Below, piece after piece: positions 7,191 through 15,877 of a stretch of 27,106 nt of DNA. The translations under genes were made by a program, and so were the position numbers. The stretch covers positions 1-27,106 of the forward strand of contig DPXQ01000077.1 of assembly GCA_003527225.1 (NCBI GenBank), given 5' to 3'. The number at the start of each line of letters is the position of its first letter. The first letter of the stretch is position 1. Origin of the DNA: Rhizobium sp. Lineage in GTDB: Bacteria; Pseudomonadota; Alphaproteobacteria; Rhizobiales; Rhizobiaceae. The notes beneath the pieces were generated by a model that had not been told where the DNA came from, did not search any database, and was given only the letters and a program-made list of their open reading frames with translations.

Positions 7191-9041
7191 ATGTTTGGCT
7201 GGTTCGAACAGCGTCTCAATCCCTATCCCGCGGAAGCGCCGGACTTGCCGCCGAACGGGCTATTCCGCTTCTGCTGGCACTACACCAGGCCGGCACTGCC
7301 CTGGCTTCTTGCCATGGCGCTGTGCACCGGTCTGATCGCGGTCGGGGAAGTAACCCTTTTCCGGTTTCTGGGCGACATCGTCGACTGGCTGTCCAAGGCC
7401 GACCGGGAGACCTTCCTGCAATCGGAGGCCCCGCGCCTGATCGGCATGGGGCTTGTCGTGCTCGTCGGTCTGCCGCTCGTGGTGGCGATCGATTCGCTGA
7501 TCATGCACCAGGTGCTGCTCGGCAATCTGCCGATGATCGCGCGCTGGCAGATGCACCGTTTCCTGTTGCGGCATTCGATGACGTTCTTCGCCAACGAATT
7601 CGCCGGGCGGGTCGCCACCAAGGTCATGCAGACTTCACTTGCCGTGCGCGAAGCGGTGATGAAGATCCTCGACGTTTTTGTCTATGTCGTCACCTATTTC
7701 ATCACCATGATCGTCGTGGTCGCGGCCGCAGACCTGCGGCTCGTGGCGCCGCTCGTCGTCTGGCTTGCCGTCTATATCGCCATCGTCAGCTATTTCGTGC
7801 CGAGGCTGAGAAAGATCTCGGCCGAACAGGCTGACGCGCGTTCGATGATGACCGGACGAATTGTCGACAGCTACACCAATATCTCCACCGTCAAGCTGTT
7901 CTCCCATGCCGGACGGGAGGAAGACTATGCACGAAGCGGCATGGACGAGTTCATGCAGACCGTTCACAAGCAGATGCGCAAGGTGACGATGTTCCATGTG
8001 CTCGTCTACCTCAACAACTGCATTGCGCTTTTTGTGGTTGGTGCCTTGTCGATCTGGTTCTGGCTGAACGGCATAATTTCGGTCGGCGCCATTGCGATTG
8101 CCATCGGTCTGTCGATGCGCATCAACGGCATGTCGCAATGGATCATGTGGGAAATCTCGGCGCTCTTCGAGAATATTGGTACGGTCTATGACGGCATGGA
8201 GATGATGACCAAGCCGCACGATATTCTCGACCGGCCCGGTGCGAAGGCGCTGACGGCGCCGAAGGGCGAAATTGTCTACGACCACGTCCGCTTCCACTAC
8301 GGCAAGTCAAAAGGCGTGATCGAGGATTTCTCGCTCATCATAAAGCCGGGCGAAAAGATCGGTCTGGTGGGGCGCTCGGGCGCTGGCAAGACGACGCTGA
8401 TGAATCTCCTCCTGAGGTTCTACGACCTTGAGAAGGGCTACATCACGATCGATGGCCAGGATATCGCGACGGTCTCTCAAGATAGCCTGCGTTCGCTGAT
8501 CGGCGTCGTCACTCAGGATACGTCGCTGCTGCACCGCTCCATCCGCGACAACATCGCCTATGGCCGTCCGCAGGCGACCGATGCCGAGGTGATCGATGCG
8601 GCCAAGCGCGCGAATGCCTGGGAATTCATCGAATCGCTGGTGGACCACAAGGGAAGGACCGCGCTCGACGCACAGGTCGGCGAACGCGGAGTGAAACTTT
8701 CCGGCGGCCAGCGCCAGCGGATCGCGATCGCGCGGGTGTTCCTGAAAAACGCGCCGATCCTGATCCTCGACGAGGCGACCTCGGCGCTCGATTCTGAAGT
8801 GGAGGCGGCGATCCAGGAGAGTCTCTTTTCGCTGATGGAGGGAAAGACGGTGATCGCGATTGCCCACCGCCTGTCCACCCTGACGCAGATGGACCGGCTG
8901 GTGGTGCTCGACCGTGGCCGGATCATCGAGACAGGCACGCATCAGCAGCTTGTCGAGAATGGCAACATCTATGCCGATCTGTGGAACCGCCAGTCCGGCG
9001 GCTTTCTCGCCGATCACGAGGTGGAAGTGGCCGCGGAATAG
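7191..9041 (+). CDS. ABC exporter half-transporter (TMD-NBD fusion), first copy
   Basis: A 616-residue fused membrane-plus-ATPase protein of the MsbA/multidrug-exporter type (ABC_membrane then ABC_tran). The first ~340 residues contain six hydrophobic spans, beginning at 'ALPWLLAMALCTGLIAVGEV' near residue 35. The nucleotide-binding domain has Walker A GRSGAGKT at 394-401, signature LSGGQ at 503-507, Walker B 'ILILDEATSALD' near 523 and the His-switch 'AIAHRLST'; all catalytic residues are intact, so it could work as a homodimer. A GGAG precedes the ATG by eight bases. The second exporter downstream is a close relative with the same catalytic motifs, so a heterodimer is also possible. The substrate is not predictable; location beside petABC is inferred from memory to be common in rhizobia. 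Confidence 0.93.
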   Translation: MFGWFEQRLNPYPAEAPDLPPNGLFRFCWHYTRPALPWLLAMALCTGLIAVGEVTLFRFLGDIVDWLSKADRETFLQSEAPRLIGMGLVVLVGLPLVVAIDSLIMHQVLLGNLPMIARWQMHRFLLRHSMTFFANEFAGRVATKVMQTSLAVREAVMKILDVFVYVVTYFITMIVVVAAADLRLVAPLVVWLAVYIAIVSYFVPRLRKISAEQADARSMMTGRIVDSYTNISTVKLFSHAGREEDYARSGMDEFMQTVHKQMRKVTMFHVLVYLNNCIALFVVGALSIWFWLNGIISVGAIAIAIGLSMRINGMSQWIMWEISALFENIGTVYDGMEMMTKPHDILDRPGAKALTAPKGEIVYDHVRFHYGKSKGVIEDFSLIIKPGEKIGLVGRSGAGKTTLMNLLLRFYDLEKGYITIDGQDIATVSQDSLRSLIGVVTQDTSLLHRSIRDNIAYGRPQATDAEVIDAAKRANAWEFIESLVDHKGRTALDAQVGERGVKLSGGQRQRIAIARVFLKNAPILILDEATSALDSEVEAAIQESLFSLMEGKTVIAIAHRLSTLTQMDRLVVLDRGRIIETGTHQQLVENGNIYADLWNRQSGGFLADHEVEVAAE

Positions 9042-9047
9042 GCTTCC

Positions 9048-9081
9048 ATGCGGACGAGCCGGGAACCCGGCTTGTCCGTAT
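9048..9081 (+). terminator. Strong 16-bp hairpin between exporter and DUF606 genes
   Basis: A long imperfect inverted repeat, with arms at 9048-9063 and 9066-9081 (core AGCCGGG/CCCGGCT, two G-U pairs), starts six bases after the exporter stop codon. It is followed by only a weak T stretch (TATTTCG). It may be a terminator, a partial terminator that lowers expression of the DUF606 genes, or an mRNA-stabilising 3' structure. Confidence 0.55.
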
Positions 9082-9155
9082 TTCGCAAGCGTTGAGCAAT
9101 GTTCGACTGCGATTCATCGGCGAGACTGCTGGTCAGGTCAGGCAACGAGGGCAGC

Positions 9156-9626
9156 ATGGGGCGTTATCTCGATTGGGTCTGGGCAGCGGCCGCTGGCGTC
9201 ATGCTGGCTATCATGATTACGCTCAATAGCGGGCTTGCAGGCTACTCGACACCGTTTCTGGCCTCATGGGTCGTGCATGGCGTCGGCGCGCTGATGGCAC
9301 TGGTGCTTGTGCAGGCGAATGCCGTACTTGCCCGGAAATCACGTGGCACCTTGGGGCAGCAGAACGAAAAGCCACCGCTCTGGTCCTATTCCGGCGGCGC
9401 GCCCGGCGCGCTTGCGGTTGCCCTCGGGGCCATCGCGGTCAATAGCAGCCTGGCGCTGGCCGGAGCCCTGTCGCTGATGCTGGTCGGGCAGATCTTGTTC
9501 GGTCTTGTCTCCGATCTCTGGGGCCTGTTTGGCACGCCGAAACGGTCGCTCAACCGGTTCGATCTGCTGGCGGCGCTCTGCGTCATCGCCGGCAGTGCGT
9601 TGCTGATCTATTCGGGAGGCGCGTGA
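9156..9626 (+). CDS. DUF606/YdcZ-type small membrane transporter, subunit 1
   Basis: A 156-residue membrane protein with about five hydrophobic helices, starting 'MGRYLDWVWAAAAGVMLAIM'. The segments 'TLNSGLAGYSTPFLASWVVH', 'SYSGGAPGALAVALGAIAVN'-like and the final 'LAALCVIAGSALLIYSGGA' match the DUF606 (YdcZ) group of drug/metabolite-type transporters, in which half-length proteins occur as tandem pairs. I choose ATG 9156, with ACGAGGG seven bases upstream, over the earlier in-frame start at 9099, which would add a hydrophilic tail. The stop codon touches the start of the next gene, so the two are translationally coupled and probably form one transporter. Substrate unknown. Confidence 0.85.
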   Translation: MGRYLDWVWAAAAGVMLAIMITLNSGLAGYSTPFLASWVVHGVGALMALVLVQANAVLARKSRGTLGQQNEKPPLWSYSGGAPGALAVALGAIAVNSSLALAGALSLMLVGQILFGLVSDLWGLFGTPKRSLNRFDLLAALCVIAGSALLIYSGGA

Positions 9627-10049
9627 ATGGCGGGATATATCGCGCTCGCCCTCATGGCCGGAGGTTTCGTCGGCATGAGCCGTTCGATCAACGGCCGTCT
9701 CGGCATGGACGTGGGACCGCTGAAGTCATCCTACTGGAACCATTTGATCGGCTTTTTGTTGCTGACAGTCTTCGTCTTCCTTTTCGAACGGGGCAGTTTC
9801 GATCTGTTGGGCTCTACCCCGTCATGGGCCTTCACCGGCGGCATGATCGGCGCGGTGTTCGTGGCCGTCAGCTCCTATGTGTTTCCGCGCATCGGGGCGG
9901 CCCGTTCGGCGCTGTTGATCATTGGTGGTCAAATGATTGCCGGCCTTGCGATCGACTATCTGCGCGGTACCGCCGGTTTCCATCCCGGCCAGCCGGTCGG
10001 GGTGGGGCTGATCCTGCTCGGAATTTTTATGACGCGGTTTTCGCGTTGA
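9627..10049 (+). CDS. DUF606/YdcZ-type small membrane transporter, subunit 2
   Basis: A 140-residue membrane protein whose ATG directly follows the TGA of the previous gene with no gap. It begins 'MAGYIALALMAGGFVGMSRS', has the Asn/Gly-containing 'INGRLG' loop typical of DUF606 after the first helix, and contains 'SSYWNHLIGFLLL' and 'FPRIGAARSALLIIGGQMIA', then a last helix 'GVGLILLGIFMTRFSR'. It is the partner of the upstream subunit: each is about half the length of a regular ten-helix EamA/DMT protein. Both lie between the two ABC exporter genes. The function in the cell (small-molecule import or export across the inner membrane) is inferred from the family only. Confidence 0.88.
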   Translation: MAGYIALALMAGGFVGMSRSINGRLGMDVGPLKSSYWNHLIGFLLLTVFVFLFERGSFDLLGSTPSWAFTGGMIGAVFVAVSSYVFPRIGAARSALLIIGGQMIAGLAIDYLRGTAGFHPGQPVGVGLILLGIFMTRFSR

Positions 10050-10140
10050 GTGACACGTCGCGACGGGTTCAAGAACTATAAGAGGCTCTTTGCAGAGCGT
10101 ATTGCTTTGCCCTGTCATGGAATCCGCCTATATCGGTCTC

Positions 10141-12066
10141 ATGTTGTTTCGCTCCATCGCCCGCCTCTTCGAAAGCTGGATCGACCCCTTTGCGCTCCGC
10201 GGCAATCTGCGTCCGCCGGAAAGCACCTGGGCCTTCGTCTGGTTCTACGTCCGCCAGGCCAAGTGGGCGTTCTTCGCCATGCTCGTGCTTGGCGGCGCCG
10301 TCGCCATGCTGGAGGCGGCGCTGTTCTGGTTCGTCGGCCGGCTGGTCGACCTCATCGACACAGTGCCGAAGGAGGCCGGCTGGAGCGGACTGATCGAAAG
10401 CCACGGCACGGAACTGCTCACCATGTTCCTCGTGGTCCTCGTCGGCCGCTTCATCGTCGTCACCTTGGGCGCGCTGGTCGAGGAACAGGTGATCGTGCTG
10501 AATTTCTTCAACCTGGTGCGCTGGCAGACATATGCGCATGTGGCGCGCCAGTCGCTTGCCTTCTTCCAGAACGATTTCGCTGGGCGCATCGTCACCAAGG
10601 TCTGGTCGGCCGGGCAGGCGACCGGCGACCTGATGACCTCGCTGCTGCAGGTCGTCTGGTTCATGGCCATCTATACGGTATCAACCATGGCGCTGGTGGC
10701 GCAGCTCGACTGGCGGCTGGCGGTGATCGTTGCCGCCTGGGTTGTGATCTTTGCGATCCTGGCACGGATCTTCGTGCCGCGCATCCGCTTTCACGCCCGC
10801 GATACCGCTGAGACTGCCTCGATGCTGAACGGCCGGCTGGTCGACAGTTTCGGCAATATCCAGACACTGAAACTGTTCGGACGCGAAGAGCAGAACGACC
10901 ATTACATCAAGGGTGGGTTCGAACGGTTCCAGGCATCGCTGCAACCCTTCGCGCGGCTTCTGACCGGCGTTCGTTCAGCGCTGGCGCTGTTGTCCGGGGT
11001 GATGATCACCATGATCGCGGCGCTGTCGATCGACCTGTGGTTTTCCGGCGCGATCACCGCCGGCGGGGTTGCCTTCACGCTCGGCCTGGTGCTGCGGCTC
11101 AATATGCTGCTGGGGCGGATGATGACGCAACTGAACGGCATCATGCGCAATATCGGCACGATCCAGAACTCGGCCGAGCTGATTTCCAAGCCGATCGGCC
11201 TTGTCGACCGTGTGGACGCTAGGCCGCTGACGGTCACGCAGCCGGAAATCCGCTTCGAGGACGTCTCGTTCCACTACGGCCGCGGCAAGGGGGCGATCGA
11301 CCACCTGACGCTGACGATCCGGCCCGGCGAAAAGGTCGGCATCGTCGGCCGCTCGGGGGCCGGCAAGTCGACGCTGGTCAATCTGCTCTTGCGTTTCTAC
11401 GACGTCGAGGGCGGACGCATCCTGATCGACGGCCAGGATATCTCCACGGTGACGCAGGAGAGTCTGCGCGCGCAGATCGGCATGGTGACGCAGGACACCT
11501 CGCTGCTGCACCGCTCGATCCGCGACAACATTCTCTTCGGCCGCACCGACGCCAGCGACGCGCAGCTGGCGCTGGCGTCGGAGCGCGCCGAGGCCGACGA
11601 ATTCATCGCAAGACTGGAAGACCAGCGCGGCCGGAAGGGATTCGACGCCCATGTCGGCGAACGCGGCGTCAAGCTGTCCGGCGGCCAGCGCCAGCGCATC
11701 GCAATTGCGCGGGTGATGCTGAAGAACGCGCCTATCCTGGTGCTCGACGAGGCGACCTCGGCGCTTGATTCCGAAGTGGAAGCCGCGATCCAGTCCAATC
11801 TCGACCGGCTGATGCAGGGCAAGACGGTGCTGGCGATTGCCCACCGGCTGTCGACCATTGCCGCCCTCGACCGGCTGGTGGTGCTCGACAAGGGTCGTAT
11901 CATCGAGGAGGGCACGCACGCCGAACTCGTCGCCAGCGGCGGGCTCTATTCGGAACTATGGGCGCGTCAATCGGGTGGTTTCATTGCTGTCGACAGGGAA
12001 GGCGAGGGGGAGACGGAGCCTCGTTCCCCGGACATGGGCAAGGGCGTCGGCTCGCGAAACCTGTAA
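10141..12066 (+). CDS. ABC exporter half-transporter (TMD-NBD fusion), second copy
   Basis: A 641-residue relative of the exporter at 7191, with the same architecture: six membrane spans in the first ~330 residues and one ATPase domain. Walker A GRSGAGKS is at 403-410, signature LSGGQ at 512-516, Walker B 'ILVLDEATSALD' just after, and H-loop 'AIAHRLST'. The start is uncertain: ATG 10141 gives 'MLFRSIARLFESWIDPF', which aligns with the beginning of the first copy, but ATG 10117 is in frame and adds eight residues; neither has a good ribosome site. The C-terminus carries a short acidic/basic tail (~25 residues) not seen in the first copy. Both copies have complete catalytic sites, so neither is a degenerate subunit. 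It ends 263 bases before petA. Confidence 0.92.
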   Translation: MLFRSIARLFESWIDPFALRGNLRPPESTWAFVWFYVRQAKWAFFAMLVLGGAVAMLEAALFWFVGRLVDLIDTVPKEAGWSGLIESHGTELLTMFLVVLVGRFIVVTLGALVEEQVIVLNFFNLVRWQTYAHVARQSLAFFQNDFAGRIVTKVWSAGQATGDLMTSLLQVVWFMAIYTVSTMALVAQLDWRLAVIVAAWVVIFAILARIFVPRIRFHARDTAETASMLNGRLVDSFGNIQTLKLFGREEQNDHYIKGGFERFQASLQPFARLLTGVRSALALLSGVMITMIAALSIDLWFSGAITAGGVAFTLGLVLRLNMLLGRMMTQLNGIMRNIGTIQNSAELISKPIGLVDRVDARPLTVTQPEIRFEDVSFHYGRGKGAIDHLTLTIRPGEKVGIVGRSGAGKSTLVNLLLRFYDVEGGRILIDGQDISTVTQESLRAQIGMVTQDTSLLHRSIRDNILFGRTDASDAQLALASERAEADEFIARLEDQRGRKGFDAHVGERGVKLSGGQRQRIAIARVMLKNAPILVLDEATSALDSEVEAAIQSNLDRLMQGKTVLAIAHRLSTIAALDRLVVLDKGRIIEEGTHAELVASGGLYSELWARQSGGFIAVDREGEGETEPRSPDMGKGVGSRNL

Positions 12067-12193
12067 TCGAGTTCGAAGCTCCGGCTTGCTGTCTCTTGTA
12101 TGCCTGGCGGGAAGGCTCTACGGGTTGGGTGATACAGGGGGAACAGGTCTGAATATTTTCCGCGACAATGTGCCTCCATCCCCCTGTGAAGGC

Positions 12194-12222
12194 TGGACAT
12201 ATTTCGCTATCAGGCTTAGAAC
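12194..12222 (+). promoter_or_regulatory. Candidate sigma-70-type promoter of petABC
   Basis: TGGACA (12194-12199) and TAGAAC (12217-12222) are spaced by exactly 17 bases, five of six and four of six matches to the bacterial consensus. The predicted start is near 12229, giving a leader of about 100 bases before petA. It is the best promoter-like pair in the 263-base gap after the exporter gene. Confidence 0.45.
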
Positions 12223-12223
12223 G

Positions 12224-12236
12224 CGCCAAATTGGCG
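12224..12236. promoter_or_regulatory. 13-bp palindrome at the predicted petABC start point
   Basis: CGCCAA-A-TTGGCG is a perfect inverted repeat with a single central base. It begins two bases after the candidate -10 box and covers the predicted +1, the position of a classical repressor operator. I do not recognise it as an Irr, FixK/FNR or RirA site. Confidence 0.35.
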
Positions 12237-12329
12237 GGGAATCTGTGGCGCATTTGTGTCTGCGCGCCGATTCGTCGTCCCCGGGGCAATGCGGTTTGTC
12301 GCAGAATTTGCGAAGAGGATGGTTTGACC

Positions 12330-12908
12330 GTGAGCGAACACGACATGAATAGCGAAACCTTGGGCGAGCCTTCTCGCCGCGATTTCCTTTATCTGACGAC
12401 CGGTATGGCCGGTGTGGTCGGTGCCGTTGCGGTTGCCTGGCCATTTGTCGACCAGATGCGTCCGGATGCGTCAACGCTCGCGCTCGCTTCGATAGAAGTG
12501 GATGTCTCGGCGCTCGAGCCGGGCATGTCGCTCACCGTCAAGTGGCGCGGAAAGCCTGTGTTCATCCGCAACCGTACCGACAAGGAAGTCGAAGAGGCCA
12601 AGCAGGTCGCGCTCACCGATCTCAAGGACCCGGTCGCCCGCAATGCCAACCTGGCACCTGACGCAGCGGCGAACGATCTCGACCGCTCCGCGGGCGAAGG
12701 CAAGGAAAACTGGATCGTCATGATCGGTTCCTGCACCCATCTGGGTTGCGTGCCGCTCGGTCAGTCCGGTGATTTCGGCGGATGGTTCTGTCCCTGCCAC
12801 GGCTCGCACTACGACACGGCCGGCCGTATTCGTAAGGGGCCTGCCCCGCAGAACCTTGCGGTTCCAACCTTTGCATTCGTTTCCGATTCTGTGATCAAGA
12901 TCGGTTGA
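12330..12908 (+). CDS. petA: Ubiquinol-cytochrome c reductase iron-sulfur (Rieske) subunit
   Basis: A 192-residue Rieske subunit of the cytochrome bc1 complex; it takes an electron from ubiquinol at the outer face of the inner membrane and passes it to cytochrome c1. A twin-arginine motif (S-R-R-D-F-L at 15-20) precedes the single membrane anchor (~21-40), so export is Tat-dependent. The cluster ligands are in the two boxes: C135-T-H137-L-G-C140 and C154-P-C156-H157-G-S-H; Cys140 and Cys156 form the usual disulfide. I choose GTG 12330 because AGAGGA lies upstream and the length fits the family; ATG 12345 is a possible alternative, while the longer in-frame extension lacks support. It is the first gene of petABC, 13 bases before petB. 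Confidence 0.97.
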   Translation: MSEHDMNSETLGEPSRRDFLYLTTGMAGVVGAVAVAWPFVDQMRPDASTLALASIEVDVSALEPGMSLTVKWRGKPVFIRNRTDKEVEEAKQVALTDLKDPVARNANLAPDAAANDLDRSAGEGKENWIVMIGSCTHLGCVPLGQSGDFGGWFCPCHGSHYDTAGRIRKGPAPQNLAVPTFAFVSDSVIKIG

Positions 12909-12921
12909 GGGGATACATAAT

Positions 12922-14190
12922 ATGAGTGGTCATTCTAGCTACCAGCCGTCCAGCGGCCTCGGGAAATGGGTTGACGCGCGGCTGCCTCTGCCGCGCATGG
13001 TCTATGACAGTTTTGTCGCCTATCCGGTGCCCCGCAACCTGAACTATGCCTATACCTTCGGCGCCATGCTGTCGGTCATGCTGATCGTGCAGATCCTGTC
13101 CGGCGTGGTTCTCGCCATGCACTACGGTGCCGAGACGTCGATCGCCTTCAACTCGGTCGAAAAGATCATGCGTGACGTCAATCACGGCTGGCTGCTGCGC
13201 TACATGCACGCCAACGGCGCATCGTTCTTCTTCATCGCCGTCTACCTGCATATGGCCCGTGGTCTTTATTACGGTTCCTACAAGGCCCCGCGCGAAATCC
13301 TCTGGATCCTCGGCGTGGTCATCTATCTCCTGATGATGGCGACCGGCTTCATGGGCTATGTCCTGCCCTGGGGTCAGATGTCCTTCTGGGGCGCGACCGT
13401 TATCACCGGCTTCTTCACGGCCTTCCCACTGGTCGGTGAATGGATCCAGCAGTTCCTGCTTGGCGGCTTCGCGGTCGACAATCCGACGCTCAACCGCTTT
13501 TTCTCGCTGCACTACCTTCTGCCCTTCATGATCGCCGGCGTCGTCGTACTGCACGTCTGGGCGCTGCACGTCACCGGCCAGACCAATCCGACCGGGGTGG
13601 AAGTCAAGTCGAAGACGGATACCGTTCCGTTCACGCCTTACGCGACGATCAAGGATGCTTTCGGTGTATCGGTCTTCCTGATCGCCTATGCATGGTTCAT
13701 CTTCTACATGCCGAACTATCTTGGCCATCCGGACAACTACACCATGGCCGATCCGCTCAAGACACCGGCTCACATCGTTCCGGAATGGTACTATCTGCCG
13801 TTCTACGCGATGCTGCGCGCCATCACCTTCAATGTCGGCCCGATCGACTCCAAGCTTGGCGGCGTCCTGGTGATGTTCGGTTCGATTATTATCCTGTTCT
13901 TCCTGCCCTGGCTGGACACTTCCAAGGTCCGCTCGGCGGTCTACCGTCCGTGGTACAAGCTGTTCTTCTGGGTCTTCGTGATCGACTGCATCGTCCTCGG
14001 CTGGCTCGGTTCCCGCCAGCCTTCGGACCTGTACACGCTGCTCGCACAGCTTGGCACGCTCTATTACTTCGGCTTCTTCATTGTGATCATGCCGCTCCTG
14101 GGCCTCTTCGAGAAGCCGCGGCGCGTTCCGAACTCGATCACGGAAGCGGTTCTCGAGAAGAGCGGCAAAACTGCCGACGCCAACGTCTAA
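12922..14190 (+). CDS. petB: Cytochrome b subunit of the bc1 complex
   Basis: A 422-residue integral membrane protein with eight helices, carrying both b hemes and the Qo and Qi quinone sites. The four heme-ligand histidines sit at 96 ('RYMHANG'), 110 ('YLHMARG'), 197 ('SLHYLLP') and 211 ('LHVWALH'), spaced 14 apart in each pair as expected, and the Qo-site signature P-E-W-Y is at 287-290. The length fits the full-length fused cytochrome b of proteobacteria rather than the split plastid type. Its ribosome site GAGGGG lies about ten bases before the ATG. It is co-transcribed with petA (13-base gap) and petC (25-base gap). No abnormal residue seen. Confidence 0.98.
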   Translation: MSGHSSYQPSSGLGKWVDARLPLPRMVYDSFVAYPVPRNLNYAYTFGAMLSVMLIVQILSGVVLAMHYGAETSIAFNSVEKIMRDVNHGWLLRYMHANGASFFFIAVYLHMARGLYYGSYKAPREILWILGVVIYLLMMATGFMGYVLPWGQMSFWGATVITGFFTAFPLVGEWIQQFLLGGFAVDNPTLNRFFSLHYLLPFMIAGVVVLHVWALHVTGQTNPTGVEVKSKTDTVPFTPYATIKDAFGVSVFLIAYAWFIFYMPNYLGHPDNYTMADPLKTPAHIVPEWYYLPFYAMLRAITFNVGPIDSKLGGVLVMFGSIIILFFLPWLDTSKVRSAVYRPWYKLFFWVFVIDCIVLGWLGSRQPSDLYTLLAQLGTLYYFGFFIVIMPLLGLFEKPRRVPNSITEAVLEKSGKTADANV

Positions 14191-14215
14191 TCGCTGCGAT
14201 AGAGGGATAACAAAC

Positions 14216-15100
14216 ATGAAAAAGCTTGTTGCAAGCATTCTATCGCTCGCAGTGGTCGCCGGTCTCGGCCTCGCTTCGGGAGCCGCTGCCCAAGATGCAG
14301 GTCACGATATGGCCGCAGCCGTTGAGCATGCGGCCGCGCTCGGGCACTACCCGATTTTCAAGCCGAAAAACGTCGACTGGAGCTTTGCAGGTCCGTTCGG
14401 CAAGTACGACAAGGGTCAGCTTCAGCGCGGCCTCAAAGTCTACAAGGAAGTCTGTTCTGCCTGCCATTCGATGAGCCTCGTTTCCTTCCGGACGCTGGAA
14501 GACCTCGGTTATTCGGAAGAGCAGGTCAAAGCCTTCGCCGCCGAATACGAAGTTCAGGACGGCCCGAACGCCGACGGGGAAATGTTTGCCCGCAAGGCTG
14601 TTCTGTCGGATCACTTCCCGTCGCCCTTCCCGAACAAGGAAGCTGCTGCCGCCGCCAACAACGGTGCGGCCCCGCCGGATATGTCGCTGCTCGCCAAGGC
14701 CCGCGGCGTCGAGCGTGGCTTCCCGACATTTCTCTTCGACATCTTCACGCAGTATCAGGAAGGTGGCCCGGACTATATCTACTCGCTCCTGACCGGGTAC
14801 CAGGAAGCGCCAGAAGGCGTCACGGTCGCCGATGGCACCTATTTCAACCCGTACTTCGCCGGCGCTGCTTCGCTCTCCATGGCGCCGCCGATCAGCGATG
14901 ACCAGGTCACCTATGACGACGGTGCGCCGCAGACCATCGACCAGTATTCGAAGGACGTCTCCGCGTTCCTGATGTGGGCGGCCGAGCCGCACCTCGAAGA
15001 GCGCAAGCGCACCGGCTTCATGGTCATGGTGTTCCTGGCGATCTTTACCGCTCTTGTCTACCTGACCAAGAAATCGGTTTATGCAAACAAGGAGCACTGA
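14216..15100 (+). CDS. petC: Cytochrome c1 subunit of the bc1 complex
   Basis: A 294-residue protein with a Sec signal peptide (~1-25, ending 'SGAAAQ'), a c-type heme motif C80-S-A-C83-H84, the axial Met at 222 in 'SLSMAPPIS', and a C-terminal membrane anchor (~267-286) followed by a short basic tail. It takes electrons from the Rieske protein and delivers them to soluble cytochrome c in the periplasm. Between the heme and Met is a large insertion including an Ala/Asn-rich segment near 142-150. It is the last gene of petABC; the ribosome site is AGAGGG ten bases before the ATG and a strong terminator follows 20 bases after the stop. It is a separate gene, unlike the fbcH fusion of Bradyrhizobium. 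Confidence 0.97.
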   Translation: MKKLVASILSLAVVAGLGLASGAAAQDAGHDMAAAVEHAAALGHYPIFKPKNVDWSFAGPFGKYDKGQLQRGLKVYKEVCSACHSMSLVSFRTLEDLGYSEEQVKAFAAEYEVQDGPNADGEMFARKAVLSDHFPSPFPNKEAAAAANNGAAPPDMSLLAKARGVERGFPTFLFDIFTQYQEGGPDYIYSLLTGYQEAPEGVTVADGTYFNPYFAGAASLSMAPPISDDQVTYDDGAPQTIDQYSKDVSAFLMWAAEPHLEERKRTGFMVMVFLAIFTALVYLTKKSVYANKEH

Positions 15101-15120
15101 GCGCTCCCGTCGGAATTGAA

Positions 15121-15146
15121 AAAGGCGGCTTCGAGCCGCCTTTTTT
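15121..15146 (+). terminator. Intrinsic terminator of petABC
   Basis: AAAGGCGGCT-TCG-AGCCGCCTTT is a 10-bp stem with a three-base loop followed by further T residues, 20 bases after the petC stop. It is the clearest rho-independent terminator in the window for a rightward operon and separates petABC from apt. Confidence 0.9.
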
Positions 15147-15217
15147 GTTGGTCGGACATAGCGGAATTGCTAGTGTCCGGCGCAACCCTCCCGAAATCCA
15201 GTCATGACGGAAATACC

Positions 15218-15760
15218 ATGAGCAACTTCGCGCTTGAGCTCGCGTCCTCCATCCGGTCTATCCCGGACTATCCGAAGCCCGGCATCATTTTCCGCGACAT
15301 TACCACGCTTCTTGGCAATCCACGCGCCTTCCGCCGTGCGGTCGACGCGCTGGTACAGCCCTATGCGGGCCTCAAGATCGACAAGATTGCCGGCATGGAA
15401 GCCCGCGGCTTCATTCTCGGCGGCGCCGTGGCGCACCAGCTGTCGGCCGGCTTCGTTCCGATCCGCAAGAAGGGCAAGCTGCCGCACGAGACGGTCAGCA
15501 TCGCCTATAGCCTTGAATACGGTGTCGACGAGATGGAGATGCATATCGACGCTGTCGATCCGGGCCAGAAGGTCATCCTGGTCGATGACCTGATCGCGAC
15601 CGGCGGGACGGCGGTCGGCGCCGTGCAGTTGCTGCGCAAAATTGGCGCTGACGTGGTCTCGGCCTGTTTCGTCATCGACCTTCCCGACCTCGGCGGGCGC
15701 AAGAAGCTGGAAGCCCTCGGCGTGGAAGTCCGCACGCTGGTAGAGTTCTCCGGCCACTGA
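15218..15760 (+). CDS. apt: Adenine phosphoribosyltransferase
   Basis: A 180-residue cytoplasmic enzyme that makes AMP from adenine and PRPP (purine salvage). Diagnostic parts are '[19 protein letters not shown]' near residue 17, '[17 protein letters not shown]' near 59 and the PRPP-binding loop '[13 protein letters not shown]' at 120-132, all intact. I choose ATG 15218 (ACGGAAA upstream) because APT proteins start just before the '[12 protein letters not shown]' block; an earlier in-frame start at 15116 would overlap the petC terminator. It stands alone between two terminator-like hairpins, so it is probably monocistronic. Confidence 0.96.
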   Translation: MSNFALELASSIRSIPDYPKPGIIFRDITTLLGNPRAFRRAVDALVQPYAGLKIDKIAGMEARGFILGGAVAHQLSAGFVPIRKKGKLPHETVSIAYSLEYGVDEMEMHIDAVDPGQKVILVDDLIATGGTAVGAVQLLRKIGADVVSACFVIDLPDLGGRKKLEALGVEVRTLVEFSGH

Positions 15761-15823
15761 ATCAGGCCAGTACAAGGTCCGGGCCGCGACCTGGCAGAGA
15801 CGGCGCTGACCTGTCTCAAGACA

Positions 15824-15860
15824 AAGCCCGACGCTCGGATTGCATCCGCGTGTCGGGCTT
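15824..15860. terminator. Hairpin between apt and the convergent small gene
   Basis: AAGCCCGAC (15824-15832) pairs with GTCGGGCTT (15852-15860), a 9-bp stem; a second small stem (GGAT-TGC-ATCC) sits inside. On the leftward strand the stem is followed by TTTGTCTT, so it best fits a terminator for the small gene at 15878-16027; on the rightward strand there is no T tract, but it may still mark the end of apt. Confidence 0.5.
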
Positions 15861-15877
15861 CGGCGTTCTGGAATGTC

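Noticed and set aside
12168..12329. In-frame 54-codon extension upstream of petA
   Set aside because: The Tat signal must be near the N-terminus, the family length is met from 12330, and the extension covers the predicted promoter region.
12895..14238. 447-codon open frame on the complement of petB
   Set aside because: It is antisense to a clearly functional cytochrome b gene, has a His/Asp/Glu/Arg-rich composition typical of reverse frames in GC-rich codons, and no recognisable domain.
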